From CAILZL01 sp050248275 (GTDB lineage Bacteria; Pseudomonadota; Gammaproteobacteria; Steroidobacterales; Steroidobacteraceae), in NCBI GenBank assembly GCA_050248275.1, contig JBFWSR010000001.1, positions 392,338 to 456,337 on the forward strand: a stretch of 64,000 nucleotides of DNA. The letters are read 5' to 3'. A program made the position numbers and the translations under genes. The notes beneath the pieces were generated by a model. The model searched no databases, was not told where the DNA came from, and worked only from the letters and a program-made list of their open reading frames with translations. Shown here piece by piece: positions 43,547 to 53,309 of the stretch. The number at the start of each line of letters is the position of its first letter. Positions within the stretch are counted from its first letter, which is position 1.

Positions 43547-45292
43547 ATGACAGGTTTCCAGCGCATTCTCTGGCTGTTCACTTGTCTGGGTGTGAGCGGC
43601 CTGGCCTGCGCGGGCGTCGACATCAAGCTCGATATCGACGGCGGCACGCAGCAGATGGAAGACAATGTGCGCGCCTTTGTCAGCCTCAGTCGTTACGCCA
43701 CCCGCAATGATCTGCAGGCGGATACGCTGGAACGATTGAGCGCACGCATTCCCGCCGAAGCGGCCAAGGCGCTGGAGCCGCTCGGCTACTACGAGCCCAC
43801 CGTTACTTATCAAGCTCAGCCACGCAAGGCGAACGACTGGCAGGTGGATGTACATATCGTGCCCGGGCGTGCAGTACGCCTTTCGGAAGTGAGTATCGGC
43901 ATTGAAGGTGAAGGCAGGGAAGATGAACGCATCACGGCCGAACTGGCCAGGGAGGAATTGCGGGCGGGGCAGCGTCTCGATCATGGCCGATACGATGCTG
44001 TGAAGAACAAGTTGCTGCGTGCCGCGACCAGCAGCGGCTATCTGGAGGCGCGCTGGCTGCAAAGCGATCTGCTGATCGACAAGGAAGAACGCCGCGCCTA
44101 CGCCACGCTGCAACTGGATACCGGCCCGCGTTATTACTTCGGCGACATCAGCATCGAGCAGGACGTGATCGACGCCGACAAGATGCAGCGTTTGCTGCGC
44201 ATGAAGCAGGGCGATCCCTACAACCTGGATCTGTTGTTGCAAACCCAGTACGTGCTGGACGATACGCAGTATTTTTCGCCGGCCGAAGTGCAAAGCGGCA
44301 CGCCCGATCCGTTGACGCACACCGTACCCATCAAGATTACGGCCAAGCCCAATCGCAAGAATCGTTATGCCATTGCGGCCGGTTATGGCACCGATACCCA
44401 GGCGCGCGGCACGCTCACCTGGGATCGGCGTCTGGTGAATCGCGAAGGACATCGCGCCAAGCTGGAACTGACGGGGTCGGCGATCGGTCATCAGGCCAGC
44501 CTGCGCTATGTGATGCCGGTGCGTGACGTGGCGCTGGAGAAACTGGAGTTCACGCTGGCCAACACCAAGGAAGAGCTGGCCGACGCCACCAGCTATCGCG
44601 ATGAATTCACCACCGGCTTCACGCAGGTGCTGGGTTCGTGGCAGCGCGTGATCTACGTCAAGCTGTCACGCGAACGCTCGATCTATCCGGATCGTGAAGA
44701 CAGAAGTTTCCTGATCATTCCGGGCATCAGTTATTCAACATTGCCGACCTACATTCTGGGTCAGCAGCAACGTCGCTACTCTTTATATGCCGAACTCAGC
44801 GGCTCGCCCAGCTCGCTGGGTTCGGGCGCATCGTTCGTGCAATTGCTGTTGCAGGGCGAACGTGTGTTCGACCTGAGCGAGCTGTGGCATCTGCGCCTGC
44901 GCGGCACGGTGGGCGCGAGCTGGCTGCCCGATGCCAGATTCAGTGAATTGCCGGCGTCGGCGCGCTTTTTCGCCGGCGGCGATAACAGCGTGCGTGGCTT
45001 CGGCCTGAACGAGCTGTCGCCGCTGGATGCATTCGGCAAGCGCGTCGGCGCGCGCAACCTGCTGGTGGGCACCACTGAAGTCGAACGCGATCTGCCGAAA
45101 AATTTCCGGCTCGCGGTGTTCTACGACATCGGCAACGCCATCGACCATTTCGGTGATCCGCTGGAGGATTCCGCGGGCATCGGCCTGCGCTGGCATATTT
45201 CAGTGGCCAGTCTGGGGCTGGATGTGGCGCAGCCGCTGTCGGAAAAAGGCCGCACGCCGCGTCTGCATCTGCATATCTCGACGCTGTTCTGA
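43547..45292 (+). CDS. tamA: TamA, outer-membrane Omp85 of the translocation and assembly module
   Basis: The 581-residue protein has a signal peptide (ILWLFTCLGVSGLACAG), three POTRA repeats (about residues 25-265, including PRYYFGDISIE and RLLRMKQGDPYN) and an Omp85 barrel with the loop-6 motif VRGFGLNELSP near residue 485. It assembles autotransporters and helps transfer phospholipid with TamB. The frame is open from 43199, antisense-like to the NRDE gene; ATG 43547 opens the signal peptide and is right. It lies 7 bases before tamB. Confidence 0.94.
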   Translation: MTGFQRILWLFTCLGVSGLACAGVDIKLDIDGGTQQMEDNVRAFVSLSRYATRNDLQADTLERLSARIPAEAAKALEPLGYYEPTVTYQAQPRKANDWQVDVHIVPGRAVRLSEVSIGIEGEGREDERITAELAREELRAGQRLDHGRYDAVKNKLLRAATSSGYLEARWLQSDLLIDKEERRAYATLQLDTGPRYYFGDISIEQDVIDADKMQRLLRMKQGDPYNLDLLLQTQYVLDDTQYFSPAEVQSGTPDPLTHTVPIKITAKPNRKNRYAIAAGYGTDTQARGTLTWDRRLVNREGHRAKLELTGSAIGHQASLRYVMPVRDVALEKLEFTLANTKEELADATSYRDEFTTGFTQVLGSWQRVIYVKLSRERSIYPDREDRSFLIIPGISYSTLPTYILGQQQRRYSLYAELSGSPSSLGSGASFVQLLLQGERVFDLSELWHLRLRGTVGASWLPDARFSELPASARFFAGGDNSVRGFGLNELSPLDAFGKRVGARNLLVGTTEVERDLPKNFRLAVFYDIGNAIDHFGDPLEDSAGIGLRWHISVASLGLDVAQPLSEKGRTPRLHLHISTLF

Positions 45293-45299
45293 TTGCATC

Positions 45300-48200
45300 A
45301 TGCGCAAGCTACTACGCATTCTTTTGCTGACTCTGTTGTTGCCCCTGGTGGCGGCCAGCGTCGTCATTGCATGGCTGTGCTACACCGCATCCGGGTTGCA
45401 GTTTGCGTTGTTGCAATTGAATCGCGTGTCCGGCCTTGCCGTACAGGTGCAGGGCGTGAGCGGCAGGCTGGCCGGGCCGTTGCATGTCGAGCACATCACG
45501 CTGGAACACGAGCGCGTGCATATCGACATTGACCAGTTCGATGTGGATCTGACGCCTGCTTACCTGCTCAGCGGCCTGGTGGAAATCAATCGTCTGCAGG
45601 CCGCCCAGGCCAAGGTCACGCTCAAGCCGCGTGTGCACGAGACGCCTGATCAGCCCATTCATTTCCTGCCTGGTTTTCTGCGCATCAGTGTGGATGAACT
45701 CGACATCCAGCATGCGCAGTACATGCACACCAATGGCTACACTCTGATTGCAACACCCTTGCAGGGCAGTGCCGATCTGTCGCGCAGCCGTTTGCGGGTA
45801 CGACAGTTGAATGCCGTGACCAACGAATTCGATGCGCGTGGCGAGCTGGTGCTCGATGCCGGCAAGGTCCTCGCGTTGCAGGCCAGTCTGGAGGCTGCCT
45901 ACAGGCTGGTGAATGGGCCGGTGCTGCGTGGCGATGTCAAAGCCGAAGGTCCGCTGACAGGCGAGATGCGTCAGTTGAAACTGAATGCCCTGCTGCATCA
46001 GCCGCACGAAGCCATTGTCAATGGCGTACTGGCATTTCCCGATGCGGGCTGGTCACTACAGGGCGATGCGACTGCCGAAAAAGTGCTGCTTGACGCATGG
46101 TGGCCACAGCCCGCTTTCAGCCTCGGCAAACTGGCGGGACGTTTTGAGATCAGTAATGCCGGCATGCATTACGTCGGCGATGTGCAGGTGCCGGAATGGA
46201 GCACTGCACGCCTGCATTTCGATGCGGACACGCACTATGCACAACGCGTGTTTACACTGGATCGTGCAGATATATCCGTACCGGCCACGGGTGTGCAGAC
46301 CCGCTCGCAGGGCACGATTACTTTGCAGACAGGCGGCAAGCCGCTGGTGGACATGCAGGCCAGTTGGCGTCAGTTGCGCTGGCCGCTGCATGCCAGTGAT
46401 GCCAATTCCTGGTTTGTCAGTGAGCGGGGCGAGACCCGCATGCGCGGCACGCTGCCGTATCAGTTTGAAGTGCAGGGCAGTGTGCGTACTCCGCAGTGGC
46501 CGATGAGTCAGGTTCAGGCCAGTGGCGAATTGCGCAGCGGCGCGATTCAACTGATGCGTTACAGCGCGCAGACCCTGCATGGCACGGCTACCGGTTCGGC
46601 ATCGCTACAGTTCGGCCCGCCACGCAACTGGCAATTTGAATTGAATGGCTCGAATCTCGATCCATCGGCATTACAGCCGGCATGGCCTGGCGCGCTGAGC
46701 ATCAGGGCCAGCGGCAAGGGACAGGGCTTCGATAAACAGGCGCAGTTCGATGTCCGCGTGCAGTCGCTGGCCGGCAGTTTGCGCAAGCAAAGCGTCAAGG
46801 TCAGCGGTCGGGTGCTTCATCAGGGCAGGCGCTGGCTCGCGGAGGCCATCGATGCCAACTGGGGACGGGCGCATCTGTCGGCGCAGGGCAGCGCCGGGCC
46901 GCAGAACAATTTGCGCTGGACCCTGACTGCGCCTGCCCTGGAACAACTGCATCCCGGGCTGTCGGGCGATCTCAACATGAATGGCGTGCTTACCGGCGAT
47001 GCGGACACGCCGCAGTTGTCGTTGCAGGCGCAATCGACGCACATGAATTACGGCGCGTGGCAGACACAGGGCATGACACTGGACACGCATCTTGATCTGA
47101 CGGATGGCAGCGATTCCCGGATTGATCTGACCGCGACGCGGATTGCGCATGGCGATGTTGGGCTGGAAAAACTGCAACTCAAGGGCGAAGGCCGGATGGC
47201 CGGGCACCAATTGCGCTTGCAGGGTCTGCTGGCGACATCGCTGCTGCCCGATGGCATGCAACTGGACATGCAGTTGGCGGGAGGCTATGCGCAGCAGCAG
47301 TGGCGTGGCGTGTTGAACGTTTTGCAAGTAACTGATGCGGAGCACAACATGCGCGTGCAGTTGCAGGCGCCCAGCCGCATATTGCTGGCGCTCGATCAAA
47401 TCGACATTCAGTCGCTGTGCCTGACTGCGGATGGCGGTCATGCCTGTGCCCGAGGAGCATGGTCGAGCGGCGATGGAGATGCATCAGCCTGGAATATACA
47501 TGCCGACTTGCAGGCGTTGCCGTTGTCGATTCGCAACGCCGCATTGACAGAAAGCGCGCGCCTGCAAACCCGCATCAACGGGCAGCTTGATCTTGCCGCG
47601 ACGGTCGCATCGCCCTGGCAGGGCGTGGCGCAATTGCGCTTGCAGGACGCCAGTATTCGTTACCAGTCGATTGCCGGCCGCGAAGAAGTGTTGCCCATCA
47701 GTCTCGGTGAAGTCCATCTGCTTGCCGATACCCAGACCGTGCAGACCGTCGCCGAGCTGCGCATTGCCGAACAGACTGTGGCCAGTCTGACGGCCACGCT
47801 GGAGCGCAGCGCCGGCAGCGGATTGACGAGCTGGCCATTGAGCGGCGTGTTCAGTCTTAGCAGCAGCGATGCCAGGCTGGTTCCGGTGTTTGTCAGCGAA
47901 GTGGATCGTGCCGAAGGCACGCTGGCTGCGGTGTTGCGATTGTCCGGCACGGCGGCTGCGCCGCGTTTCTCGGGCGACGTGCATTTACTGCAGGGAGAGC
48001 TGGATTTTTACCGGCTCAATCTCGCATTGCGCGGCCTGCAGTTCGATGCGCATGTCGATACCGATCGGTTGCGGTTTGCCGCGCAAGGCAATGCCGGCGA
48101 AGGCGTCTTGAATGCCGGCGGCGATCTCAACTGGCATGACGACCAGTTGCAGGGCAATCTGCAACTCAAGGGCGAACGCCTGCTGGTTGCGGACCTGCCT

Positions 48201-49088
48201 GAATATCGCGTGCTGGCCTCGCCCGATCTGCGCTTTGATATTGATAGAAGGAACATCCATGTCAAAGGTGAGGTGCTGATTCCGGAAGCGCGGCTACAGC
48301 CGAAGGAGGTGGTGGGCGCAGTGCAGACCTCGGCCGATGCGCGCTTCAAGACCGACAAGGTGTTCGAGCGCAAGCGTGACGGCTGGCTGATCGACAGCGA
48401 AGTCGGCATCCGGTTGGGCGAAAATGTCAATTTCGATGGACTGGGTTTGCAGGGCCGCTTGATTGGTGGCGTGAATACGCAATTGCGCACCGGCGATGCC
48501 GCGATGGGCAGCGGCGAACTCGGCATCAACAATGGCAGTTATGAAATCTACGGACAGAAACTGGACATCAAACGCGGCCGCTTGATCTACGACAACACTC
48601 CACTGGACGATCCGGGACTGGACATCAATGCCGAGCGCAAGATCAACGAAACCACGGTGGGCGTGAATGTGCGTGGCCTGCTGCGAGCGCCCCGCCTGCA
48701 GTTTTATTCTGATCCTTCCATGTCGCAAACACAGATCGTGTCGTACCTGTTGATCGGCAAGCCGCTGGACGAGTTGCAGGGGCAGGAAACCACCACGGTA
48801 CGGTCCGCCAGTAATACCCTGGCGATGCAGGGGGGCGGCTATCTGGCTGCGCAACTGGGCCGGCGCATCGGCCTGGAACAGGTGGGCGTGGAGACCAACG
48901 CCAACAATCAAAGCGCCCTGGTGCTGGGCAAGTTTCTGTCGCCGCGCCTGTTCGTCAGCTACGGCATCTCCCTGACCGAAGCCATCAACACCGTCAAACT
49001 GCGCTACACCTTAAGCGATCACTGGACTCTCAAGACCGAAGCTGGCGCAGCCAGGAGCGCCGATATTGAATTCAAGATCGAGCGTTAA
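45300..49088 (+). CDS. tamB: TamB, inner-membrane-anchored AsmA-like bridge of the TAM complex
   Basis: The 1262-residue protein has a single N-terminal membrane anchor (LLRILLLTLLLPLVAASVVIAWL), a very long repetitive beta-strand groove and the DUF490/TamB C-terminal domain (GSYEIYGQKLDIKRGRLIYDNTPLDDPGLDI, LLIGKPLDELQGQETTTV, then a barrel-like end DIEFKIER). It spans the periplasm to bind TamA and conduct phospholipids to the outer membrane. Length equals that of E. coli TamB (1259). ATG 45300 is chosen because the earlier open frame overlaps tamA. Confidence 0.95.
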   Translation: MRKLLRILLLTLLLPLVAASVVIAWLCYTASGLQFALLQLNRVSGLAVQVQGVSGRLAGPLHVEHITLEHERVHIDIDQFDVDLTPAYLLSGLVEINRLQAAQAKVTLKPRVHETPDQPIHFLPGFLRISVDELDIQHAQYMHTNGYTLIATPLQGSADLSRSRLRVRQLNAVTNEFDARGELVLDAGKVLALQASLEAAYRLVNGPVLRGDVKAEGPLTGEMRQLKLNALLHQPHEAIVNGVLAFPDAGWSLQGDATAEKVLLDAWWPQPAFSLGKLAGRFEISNAGMHYVGDVQVPEWSTARLHFDADTHYAQRVFTLDRADISVPATGVQTRSQGTITLQTGGKPLVDMQASWRQLRWPLHASDANSWFVSERGETRMRGTLPYQFEVQGSVRTPQWPMSQVQASGELRSGAIQLMRYSAQTLHGTATGSASLQFGPPRNWQFELNGSNLDPSALQPAWPGALSIRASGKGQGFDKQAQFDVRVQSLAGSLRKQSVKVSGRVLHQGRRWLAEAIDANWGRAHLSAQGSAGPQNNLRWTLTAPALEQLHPGLSGDLNMNGVLTGDADTPQLSLQAQSTHMNYGAWQTQGMTLDTHLDLTDGSDSRIDLTATRIAHGDVGLEKLQLKGEGRMAGHQLRLQGLLATSLLPDGMQLDMQLAGGYAQQQWRGVLNVLQVTDAEHNMRVQLQAPSRILLALDQIDIQSLCLTADGGHACARGAWSSGDGDASAWNIHADLQALPLSIRNAALTESARLQTRINGQLDLAATVASPWQGVAQLRLQDASIRYQSIAGREEVLPISLGEVHLLADTQTVQTVAELRIAEQTVASLTATLERSAGSGLTSWPLSGVFSLSSSDARLVPVFVSEVDRAEGTLAAVLRLSGTAAAPRFSGDVHLLQGELDFYRLNLALRGLQFDAHVDTDRLRFAAQGNAGEGVLNAGGDLNWHDDQLQGNLQLKGERLLVADLPEYRVLASPDLRFDIDRRNIHVKGEVLIPEARLQPKEVVGAVQTSADARFKTDKVFERKRDGWLIDSEVGIRLGENVNFDGLGLQGRLIGGVNTQLRTGDAAMGSGELGINNGSYEIYGQKLDIKRGRLIYDNTPLDDPGLDINAERKINETTVGVNVRGLLRAPRLQFYSDPSMSQTQIVSYLLIGKPLDELQGQETTTVRSASNTLAMQGGGYLAAQLGRRIGLEQVGVETNANNQSALVLGKFLSPRLFVSYGISLTEAINTVKLRYTLSDHWTLKTEAGAARSADIEFKIER

Positions 49089-49146
49089 ATGGAAACGTCT
49101 GCGTTTTTCAGATGTACTTTCGTTAGCTATACAGTGTTCGCATCAC

Positions 49147-49683
49147 ATGCCTGAAACACATCGACTGTTTTTCGCGCTCTGGCCCGCAGAGGCGCTGCGC
49201 AAGCAGATTGCCGCACAAACCGCACCGGCCGTGGCGCAGGTTGCCAGCCGACCGGTGCCTGCTCATCACCTGCATGTCACGCTGGTCTTTCTGGGCAATG
49301 TGCCTGCGGCGTATATGCCGACGTTGATCGAGCTTGGCCGCACCATTCGTTTCCCAGGATGCGAACTGACTTTCGATCGCTTTGCTGTCTGGCAGCCGGC
49401 GCAGGTGCTGGTATTGAAGGCGTCCGCCATGCCCGAGCCGTTATTGCAACTGGTCGATACCTTGCAGCAGCGCCTGCGGCAAGCCGGGTTCGGTATCGAA
49501 GATAGATCCTATTGCGCCCATGTGACACTGGCGCGCAAGGTGCGGGAAGTTGTCAGCGACATGCCGACGGCGAATATCCACTGGTCGGCACCGGACTTTG
49601 TCCTGGCAGAGTCCATGCACGGTCCGGATGGCGTGCAGTATCAGGTACTGGAAACCTTCTCCGGCACATCGTGCAGCACGTAA
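49147..49683 (+). CDS. thpR: RNA 2',3'-cyclic phosphodiesterase (ThpR/LigT)
   Basis: A 2H phosphoesterase of 178 residues with two HxTL motifs, HLHVTLVFLG at about residues 40-49 and CAHVTLARKV near 125, plus RLFFALWP at the N-terminus. It hydrolyses RNA 2',3'-cyclic phosphates to 2'-phosphates. ATG 49147 is the family start; the frame open from 49066 overlaps tamB. It is a possible last member of the nudC-NRDE-tamAB cluster. Confidence 0.93.
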   Translation: MPETHRLFFALWPAEALRKQIAAQTAPAVAQVASRPVPAHHLHVTLVFLGNVPAAYMPTLIELGRTIRFPGCELTFDRFAVWQPAQVLVLKASAMPEPLLQLVDTLQQRLRQAGFGIEDRSYCAHVTLARKVREVVSDMPTANIHWSAPDFVLAESMHGPDGVQYQVLETFSGTSCST

Positions 49684-49720
49684 ACTTGATGACCGAGGTT
49701 TATTGTCGAGATCAACTGCA

Positions 49721-50260
49721 ATGAGATCACTCCAGCCCCATTCATTCCTGATAACAACACTCACGTGGTTACTGTTGGCTTTGTCCGGCATGCACAGCGC
49801 ATCCGCCGCACAGACCAGTCTCGTCACTGAAGCCATCGTCAATCTGCCGGTGGCCGATGCCTGGCAATTGTTCATCGGCGAAGCGGGACTCAAGTCACTG
49901 GGCTACACCAGCGCCAAAACGGAACTGCAGCTCGGCGGTCAATGGCAGGCGGGTGGTGGCGCAGTTGCATTGAACAGTATCAATGCGCAGATCATCAGCT
50001 TCGATCCTGAACGCATGCTGTCGTTCAAACCGGCCGGCGATCAGTCAAACAACCAATGGGCAGTCCTGTACTTCACCGCCATGGGCAAGGACATGACGCA
50101 GCTGCGCTGGCTGGAATTTTTTCCGGAGAGCGACAGCGCAGCGGTCAAGAGCCATCAGTTGCAGGTGCGCAAGTTGTTCGATCAATTGATTCGCCGCTAT
50201 GCGCCGGAGTGCGAGGTTTGCAAACTGGAAAAGGAATCCGTTTCGACAAAGAGCCAGTAA
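49721..50260 (+). CDS. Exported SRPBCC/START-like protein
   Basis: The signal peptide (TLTWLLLALSGMHSASAAQ) precedes an SRPBCC-type fold: VTEAIVNLPVADAWQLFIGEAGLKSLGY, ELQLGGQWQAGGG, ISFDPERMLSFKP and FTAMGKDMTQLRWLEFFPES. The family (Bet v 1/AHA1-like) binds hydrophobic ligands. The secretion signal is unusual, as most bacterial members are cytoplasmic. Two cysteines near the C-terminus (CEVC) could form a disulfide. Substrate unknown. Confidence 0.75.
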   Translation: MRSLQPHSFLITTLTWLLLALSGMHSASAAQTSLVTEAIVNLPVADAWQLFIGEAGLKSLGYTSAKTELQLGGQWQAGGGAVALNSINAQIISFDPERMLSFKPAGDQSNNQWAVLYFTAMGKDMTQLRWLEFFPESDSAAVKSHQLQVRKLFDQLIRRYAPECEVCKLEKESVSTKSQ

Positions 50261-50353
50261 ATAACTGACTCTAAAATCTTTCGCCGAGGAGGCCAGACAA
50301 AAGCAAACAGCGAGCCCTGTTCTGTTCGCTGTACTGTGACCAAAAGCAAGCGT

Positions 50354-51403
50354 TCAGGGGCGTCCTCTCCACGGGCTTTCGGTATGCAGCAATTCGTTAT
50401 CCTCGGCGCAAACGAATTCCAGTATCTCCTCGCCTTCTGCCAGTCCTGCCGCATACCTGAGATGGTAAGGAGCGGTCCAGGCTGCGGAATCGTCAGCTGT
50501 TACCTCGATGTCCAACGTACCGTAATGGGTCCGGCGGTAGCGTTCGATGGTATGCAGCTTCTCCGAGTGAACGCCGAAACCGGGCGTGACTTCGTTATAG
50601 CCGATGGTATCGACAACCAGCGTGTCGCCTTCCCAGTAGCCTATTGAGTGGCCATACCACGCAGGATTCCACTCATTGAGATCGGGATGCTTGCGTCCTT
50701 CCATGAAAATCTGTCGGTGGCCGGGTGTCATGTATTCGGTCAGCTGAACAATGATCTTTGGAGTTTGAATGAATTTGTAATGACGGCCGGACAGGGTGGG
50801 AATGGCTGCTTGAGGCATGCAGAAAGTGCCGGCATTGTACTTGTTGATCTGCTGCAGCTTTTGCAGCATCTCGGCGGCCCATGGTTGCATCGGCAGAGGC
50901 GGTCGGTTCGCGGTGGGATCGGTCATCATGGTCCAGACGCCGGACAGGTCCGGTTTGCCGTCAGCCGTGCGGGGCGCGGGTGCGTTGGGGTTCTTGGTCT
51001 TGGCGCGCATGTCCGCAGCGAGCTGTATGGGGTCGTCGCCGATGGTGCCTATGCTGATGCCCCAGCCCACATGGAAATCCAGGTGCAGGGTTTCACCGGG
51101 TTTGATGAGCAGCCCCTTTTGCTGGTAGCGGGCATAAGTGCAGCAGGGGATGGGAATATCGACATCGTAAATACCGGTCGGTACGTCCTTCATGAAATAA
51201 CCACCGTCGGTTATCTTGCTTGCCACGATGGTGCCGGTAGTCGTGTTCTTGAGCATGACATTGATGCCATCTACGCCGGTGACGACGACTCTGTTATCGG
51301 GATCGACAAGTTTTCCGGTGATGGCGCCAGGCGTCTCCTTTGCCCAGGTCATGGTCGATGCAAGGAGTGCGTACAGGCACGACAGCCTGATAAGCAGGTT
51401 CAT
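50354..51403 (-). CDS. Exported protein with carboxypeptidase-regulatory-like N-terminus, function unknown
   Basis: A signal peptide (LSCLYALLASTMTWAKE) leads into an Ig-like carboxypeptidase-regulatory domain (GAITGKLVDPDNRVVVTGVDGINVMLKN, GGYFMKDVPTGIYDV). The rest has ADGKPDLSGVW, HPDLNEWNPAWYGHSIGYWEGDTLVVDTIGY and ERYRRTHYGTLDIEV, a C-terminal module that I have seen in secreted proteins beside DUF6152. The start 51403 overlaps the DUF6644 stop by four bases. It is the last gene of a four-gene minus-strand operon. Function unknown. Confidence 0.78.
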   Translation of the reverse strand: MNLLIRLSCLYALLASTMTWAKETPGAITGKLVDPDNRVVVTGVDGINVMLKNTTTGTIVASKITDGGYFMKDVPTGIYDVDIPIPCCTYARYQQKGLLIKPGETLHLDFHVGWGISIGTIGDDPIQLAADMRAKTKNPNAPAPRTADGKPDLSGVWTMMTDPTANRPPLPMQPWAAEMLQKLQQINKYNAGTFCMPQAAIPTLSGRHYKFIQTPKIIVQLTEYMTPGHRQIFMEGRKHPDLNEWNPAWYGHSIGYWEGDTLVVDTIGYNEVTPGFGVHSEKLHTIERYRRTHYGTLDIEVTADDSAAWTAPYHLRYAAGLAEGEEILEFVCAEDNELLHTESPWRGRP

Positions 51404-51891
51404 AAGGTGAATCCTATCCATCTGCCAGAAATGACGATCACAACCCACAACAGGAGCGATATTGCCGCGGCCGCACGTACCGCCACCGGCGGTTTTTCGG
51501 CTGTATCCCAGTCCGACACACTGCGATAGCTAACCGAATGAAACACCAGCATGTTCAAACCGGCCAGAAACAGCATCGCCATTTTCATCTGGAAAAAATT
51601 ATTGACACAGTAGCTGCTGGTCAGCGACGAAAACATCAATATTCCCGTTATTGCCGCCAATGCAAAAGCACCCCAGATCCACGGCAGCAGATCGGCGTTG
51701 AGTCTGGTGACCGGTCGATCGCGGGACGCCAGACCCAGCAGCCTCAGATCAACGATGGATATGCCGCCCACCACAAACGCAATGGCAATGACGTGCATGG
51801 ATTCAAGCGACGGGAATATGGCGCGTGATTCGCGAATCACGGTACCCATGCCGGTGTTTTCAATCCGGGTGCACAGCTCAAGGACACTCAT
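51400..51891 (-). CDS. DUF6644-like four-helix membrane protein, copy b
   Basis: The 163-residue protein has four hydrophobic segments with conserved His (SLESMHVIAIAFVVGGISIVDLRLLGLASRDRP, LLPWIWGAFALAAITGILMF) and ends with VVIVISGRWIGFTL. Its neighbour at 51921-52412 has the same length and matching motifs (TMHILAISVLLSAMGMVSLRLLG, IVFAGRWIAYV), so the pair is a tandem duplication. The longer frame to 52251 overlaps that neighbour and is not used. The His residues in helices could bind heme, but this is a guess. Confidence 0.78.
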   Translation of the reverse strand: MSVLELCTRIENTGMGTVIRESRAIFPSLESMHVIAIAFVVGGISIVDLRLLGLASRDRPVTRLNADLLPWIWGAFALAAITGILMFSSLTSSYCVNNFFQMKMAMLFLAGLNMLVFHSVSYRSVSDWDTAEKPPVAVRAAAAISLLLWVVIVISGRWIGFTL

Positions 51892-51920
51892 CTGGTTGTT
51901 TTCCGATAGCGACGAGTTGA

Positions 51921-52412
51921 TTACACATAGGCGATCCAGCGTCCTGCAAACACGATTCCGAACCAGATGATCATGGCGATTGCCGCCACCACTCGATATT
52001 TCTTCGGCGGACAAATTCCTTCGGTCCACTGACTGGCATGGATCTTCATCAATCGTTGCAGCGCAAGCGAGCATCCAGTGACAACCGCCAGCATCAGCAT
52101 TTTTAACTGGAAAATGGAATTCATCAGGGAACGAGCCGGCTCCAGCAGGATCAGCACCGCGCCGGTGGTTAGCAGAACGATCAGCGCCAGCCAGGCTGCT
52201 GGGTAAAATCGCTTGGTAACCACCGCGACCGGCTGATCCGTGCTGATCCATCCCAATAACCTGAGGCTGACCATGCCCATTGCAGAGAGCAGTACCGAGA
52301 TGGCAAGGATATGCATGGTCTGTAGCGCCGGAATCAATGGCTCGGCCTGCTGCAGGTAAACACTGAGCGGTGAGGTGATCAGGTAATCGCAGAAATCAGC
52401 TATGAAGCTCAC
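51921..52412 (-). CDS. DUF6644-like four-helix membrane protein, copy a
   Basis: The second of the tandem pair, 163 residues, four helices, with PLIPALQTMHILAISVLLSAMGMVSLRLLG, YPAAWLALIVLLTTGAVLILLEPARSL and a closing GIVFAGRWIAYV. It is 72 bases downstream of the DUF6152 gene and 29 before copy b. Expected to reside in the inner membrane and act with the secreted proteins of this operon. No catalytic motif is visible. Confidence 0.78.
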   Translation of the reverse strand: MSFIADFCDYLITSPLSVYLQQAEPLIPALQTMHILAISVLLSAMGMVSLRLLGWISTDQPVAVVTKRFYPAAWLALIVLLTTGAVLILLEPARSLMNSIFQLKMLMLAVVTGCSLALQRLMKIHASQWTEGICPPKKYRVVAAIAMIIWFGIVFAGRWIAYV

Positions 52413-52484
52413 GCTGTTCCTCCCGTTTCATGCGTCATGTTTTCAGATCAGTCCAGGAAGTACGGACTGCCGGTTCGATCCGGG

Positions 52485-52904
52485 TTACTTGCTGTCGGTC
52501 TGTACGAAGGATGAACCCGCATTCACGATGGCGCCATCAGGCATCTTGACTGACTTTGCATTGATCACCGACGAACCATTTCTTGCCATGTAGCCGTCAA
52601 CTGCCACTTCATCACCGATTTTCATGGTGTCACGCTTCCAGCCATAGCGAATCAGGGTATTGGGGCTGCCCAGCTCTGCTTCCCAGTTACTGATGGAACC
52701 ATTGGCATCCCTGACGACAATGGTGAAATGAGCATGTGGATTGGACCAGGTCACTTTCGCCACCGTGCCCCGCAGAGTGATGGGCTTGGCAGGATCGAAT
52801 TGCGCCACAAAGGAATGGTGAGCGATGGCGGAACTGTTACCGATGGCGAAGAGTAATACCACCAGGCTAGGGGTCGTTTTAGTCAGTTTCATGTGCGTGT
52901 TCAT
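52485..52904 (-). CDS. DUF6152 periplasmic protein
   Basis: The 139-residue protein has a signal peptide (TPSLVVLLFAIGNSSAIA) followed by the DUF6152 signature HHSFVAQFDPAKPITLRGTVAKVTWSNPHAHF, a VRDANGS loop, WEAELGSPNTLIRYGW and VDGYMARNGSSVINA. It is a predicted small OB-like beta domain. HH at the mature N-terminus could bind a metal such as copper, but that is inference. The first gene of the DUF6152/DUF6644 operon; ATG 52892 is an alternative start. Confidence 0.82.
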   Translation of the reverse strand: MNTHMKLTKTTPSLVVLLFAIGNSSAIAHHSFVAQFDPAKPITLRGTVAKVTWSNPHAHFTIVVRDANGSISNWEAELGSPNTLIRYGWKRDTMKIGDEVAVDGYMARNGSSVINAKSVKMPDGAIVNAGSSFVQTDSK

Positions 52905-53309
52905 ACGGAATTAAGTAGCGAATTGAGTTATTCGGGATAATCCCTTGAGTTATCGCCAGCGGTTAATGACTTGTTGTTCCGCGTAGAGATGGCTGCTCAT
53001 TAAAAATAAATCAGCTGATGAATACGTGCTGTTGATCGGAGCAGGATACCCTGCACGAACCTTGAATCAGCCTCCACAACGATGCGCATGTATTAGCATT
53101 CGAAATACAGGCGGTAATTGCATTCCAGCATGTACCTAACCATAGCGGATTTATTGAGCGGTACGCGGCTGCTTTGAGATTCTTGACAATCGTAGATGAC
53201 GGTTATGGCAGTGAATTATATTTGCCACGAGACAGGTATGCCTTTCATTGCCTTGTTCCCGTCAGGTAGATTGTTGACATTGTGTCAATGATTAAACTAT
53301 CGTCCAGCC
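52905..53309. other. 405-base intergenic region between DUF6152 and TetR genes
   Basis: Divergent promoters are expected here. The only clear elements are the TetR-type dyad near the right end and a short AT-rich stretch with the palindrome ATCAGCTGAT around 53008. I see no small gene. Confidence 0.45.
53274..53300 (+). promoter_or_regulatory. TetR operator overlapping the promoter of the efflux operon
   Basis: TTGACATTGTGTCAA at 53274-53288 is a 15-base dyad (six-base arms around TTG) whose left arm is a consensus -35 TTGACA. A weak -10 (AACTAT) sits at about 53295-53300. The predicted start is within a few bases of the TetR ATG at 53310, so the message may be nearly leaderless, and the repressor would block its own synthesis. 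Confidence 0.6.
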
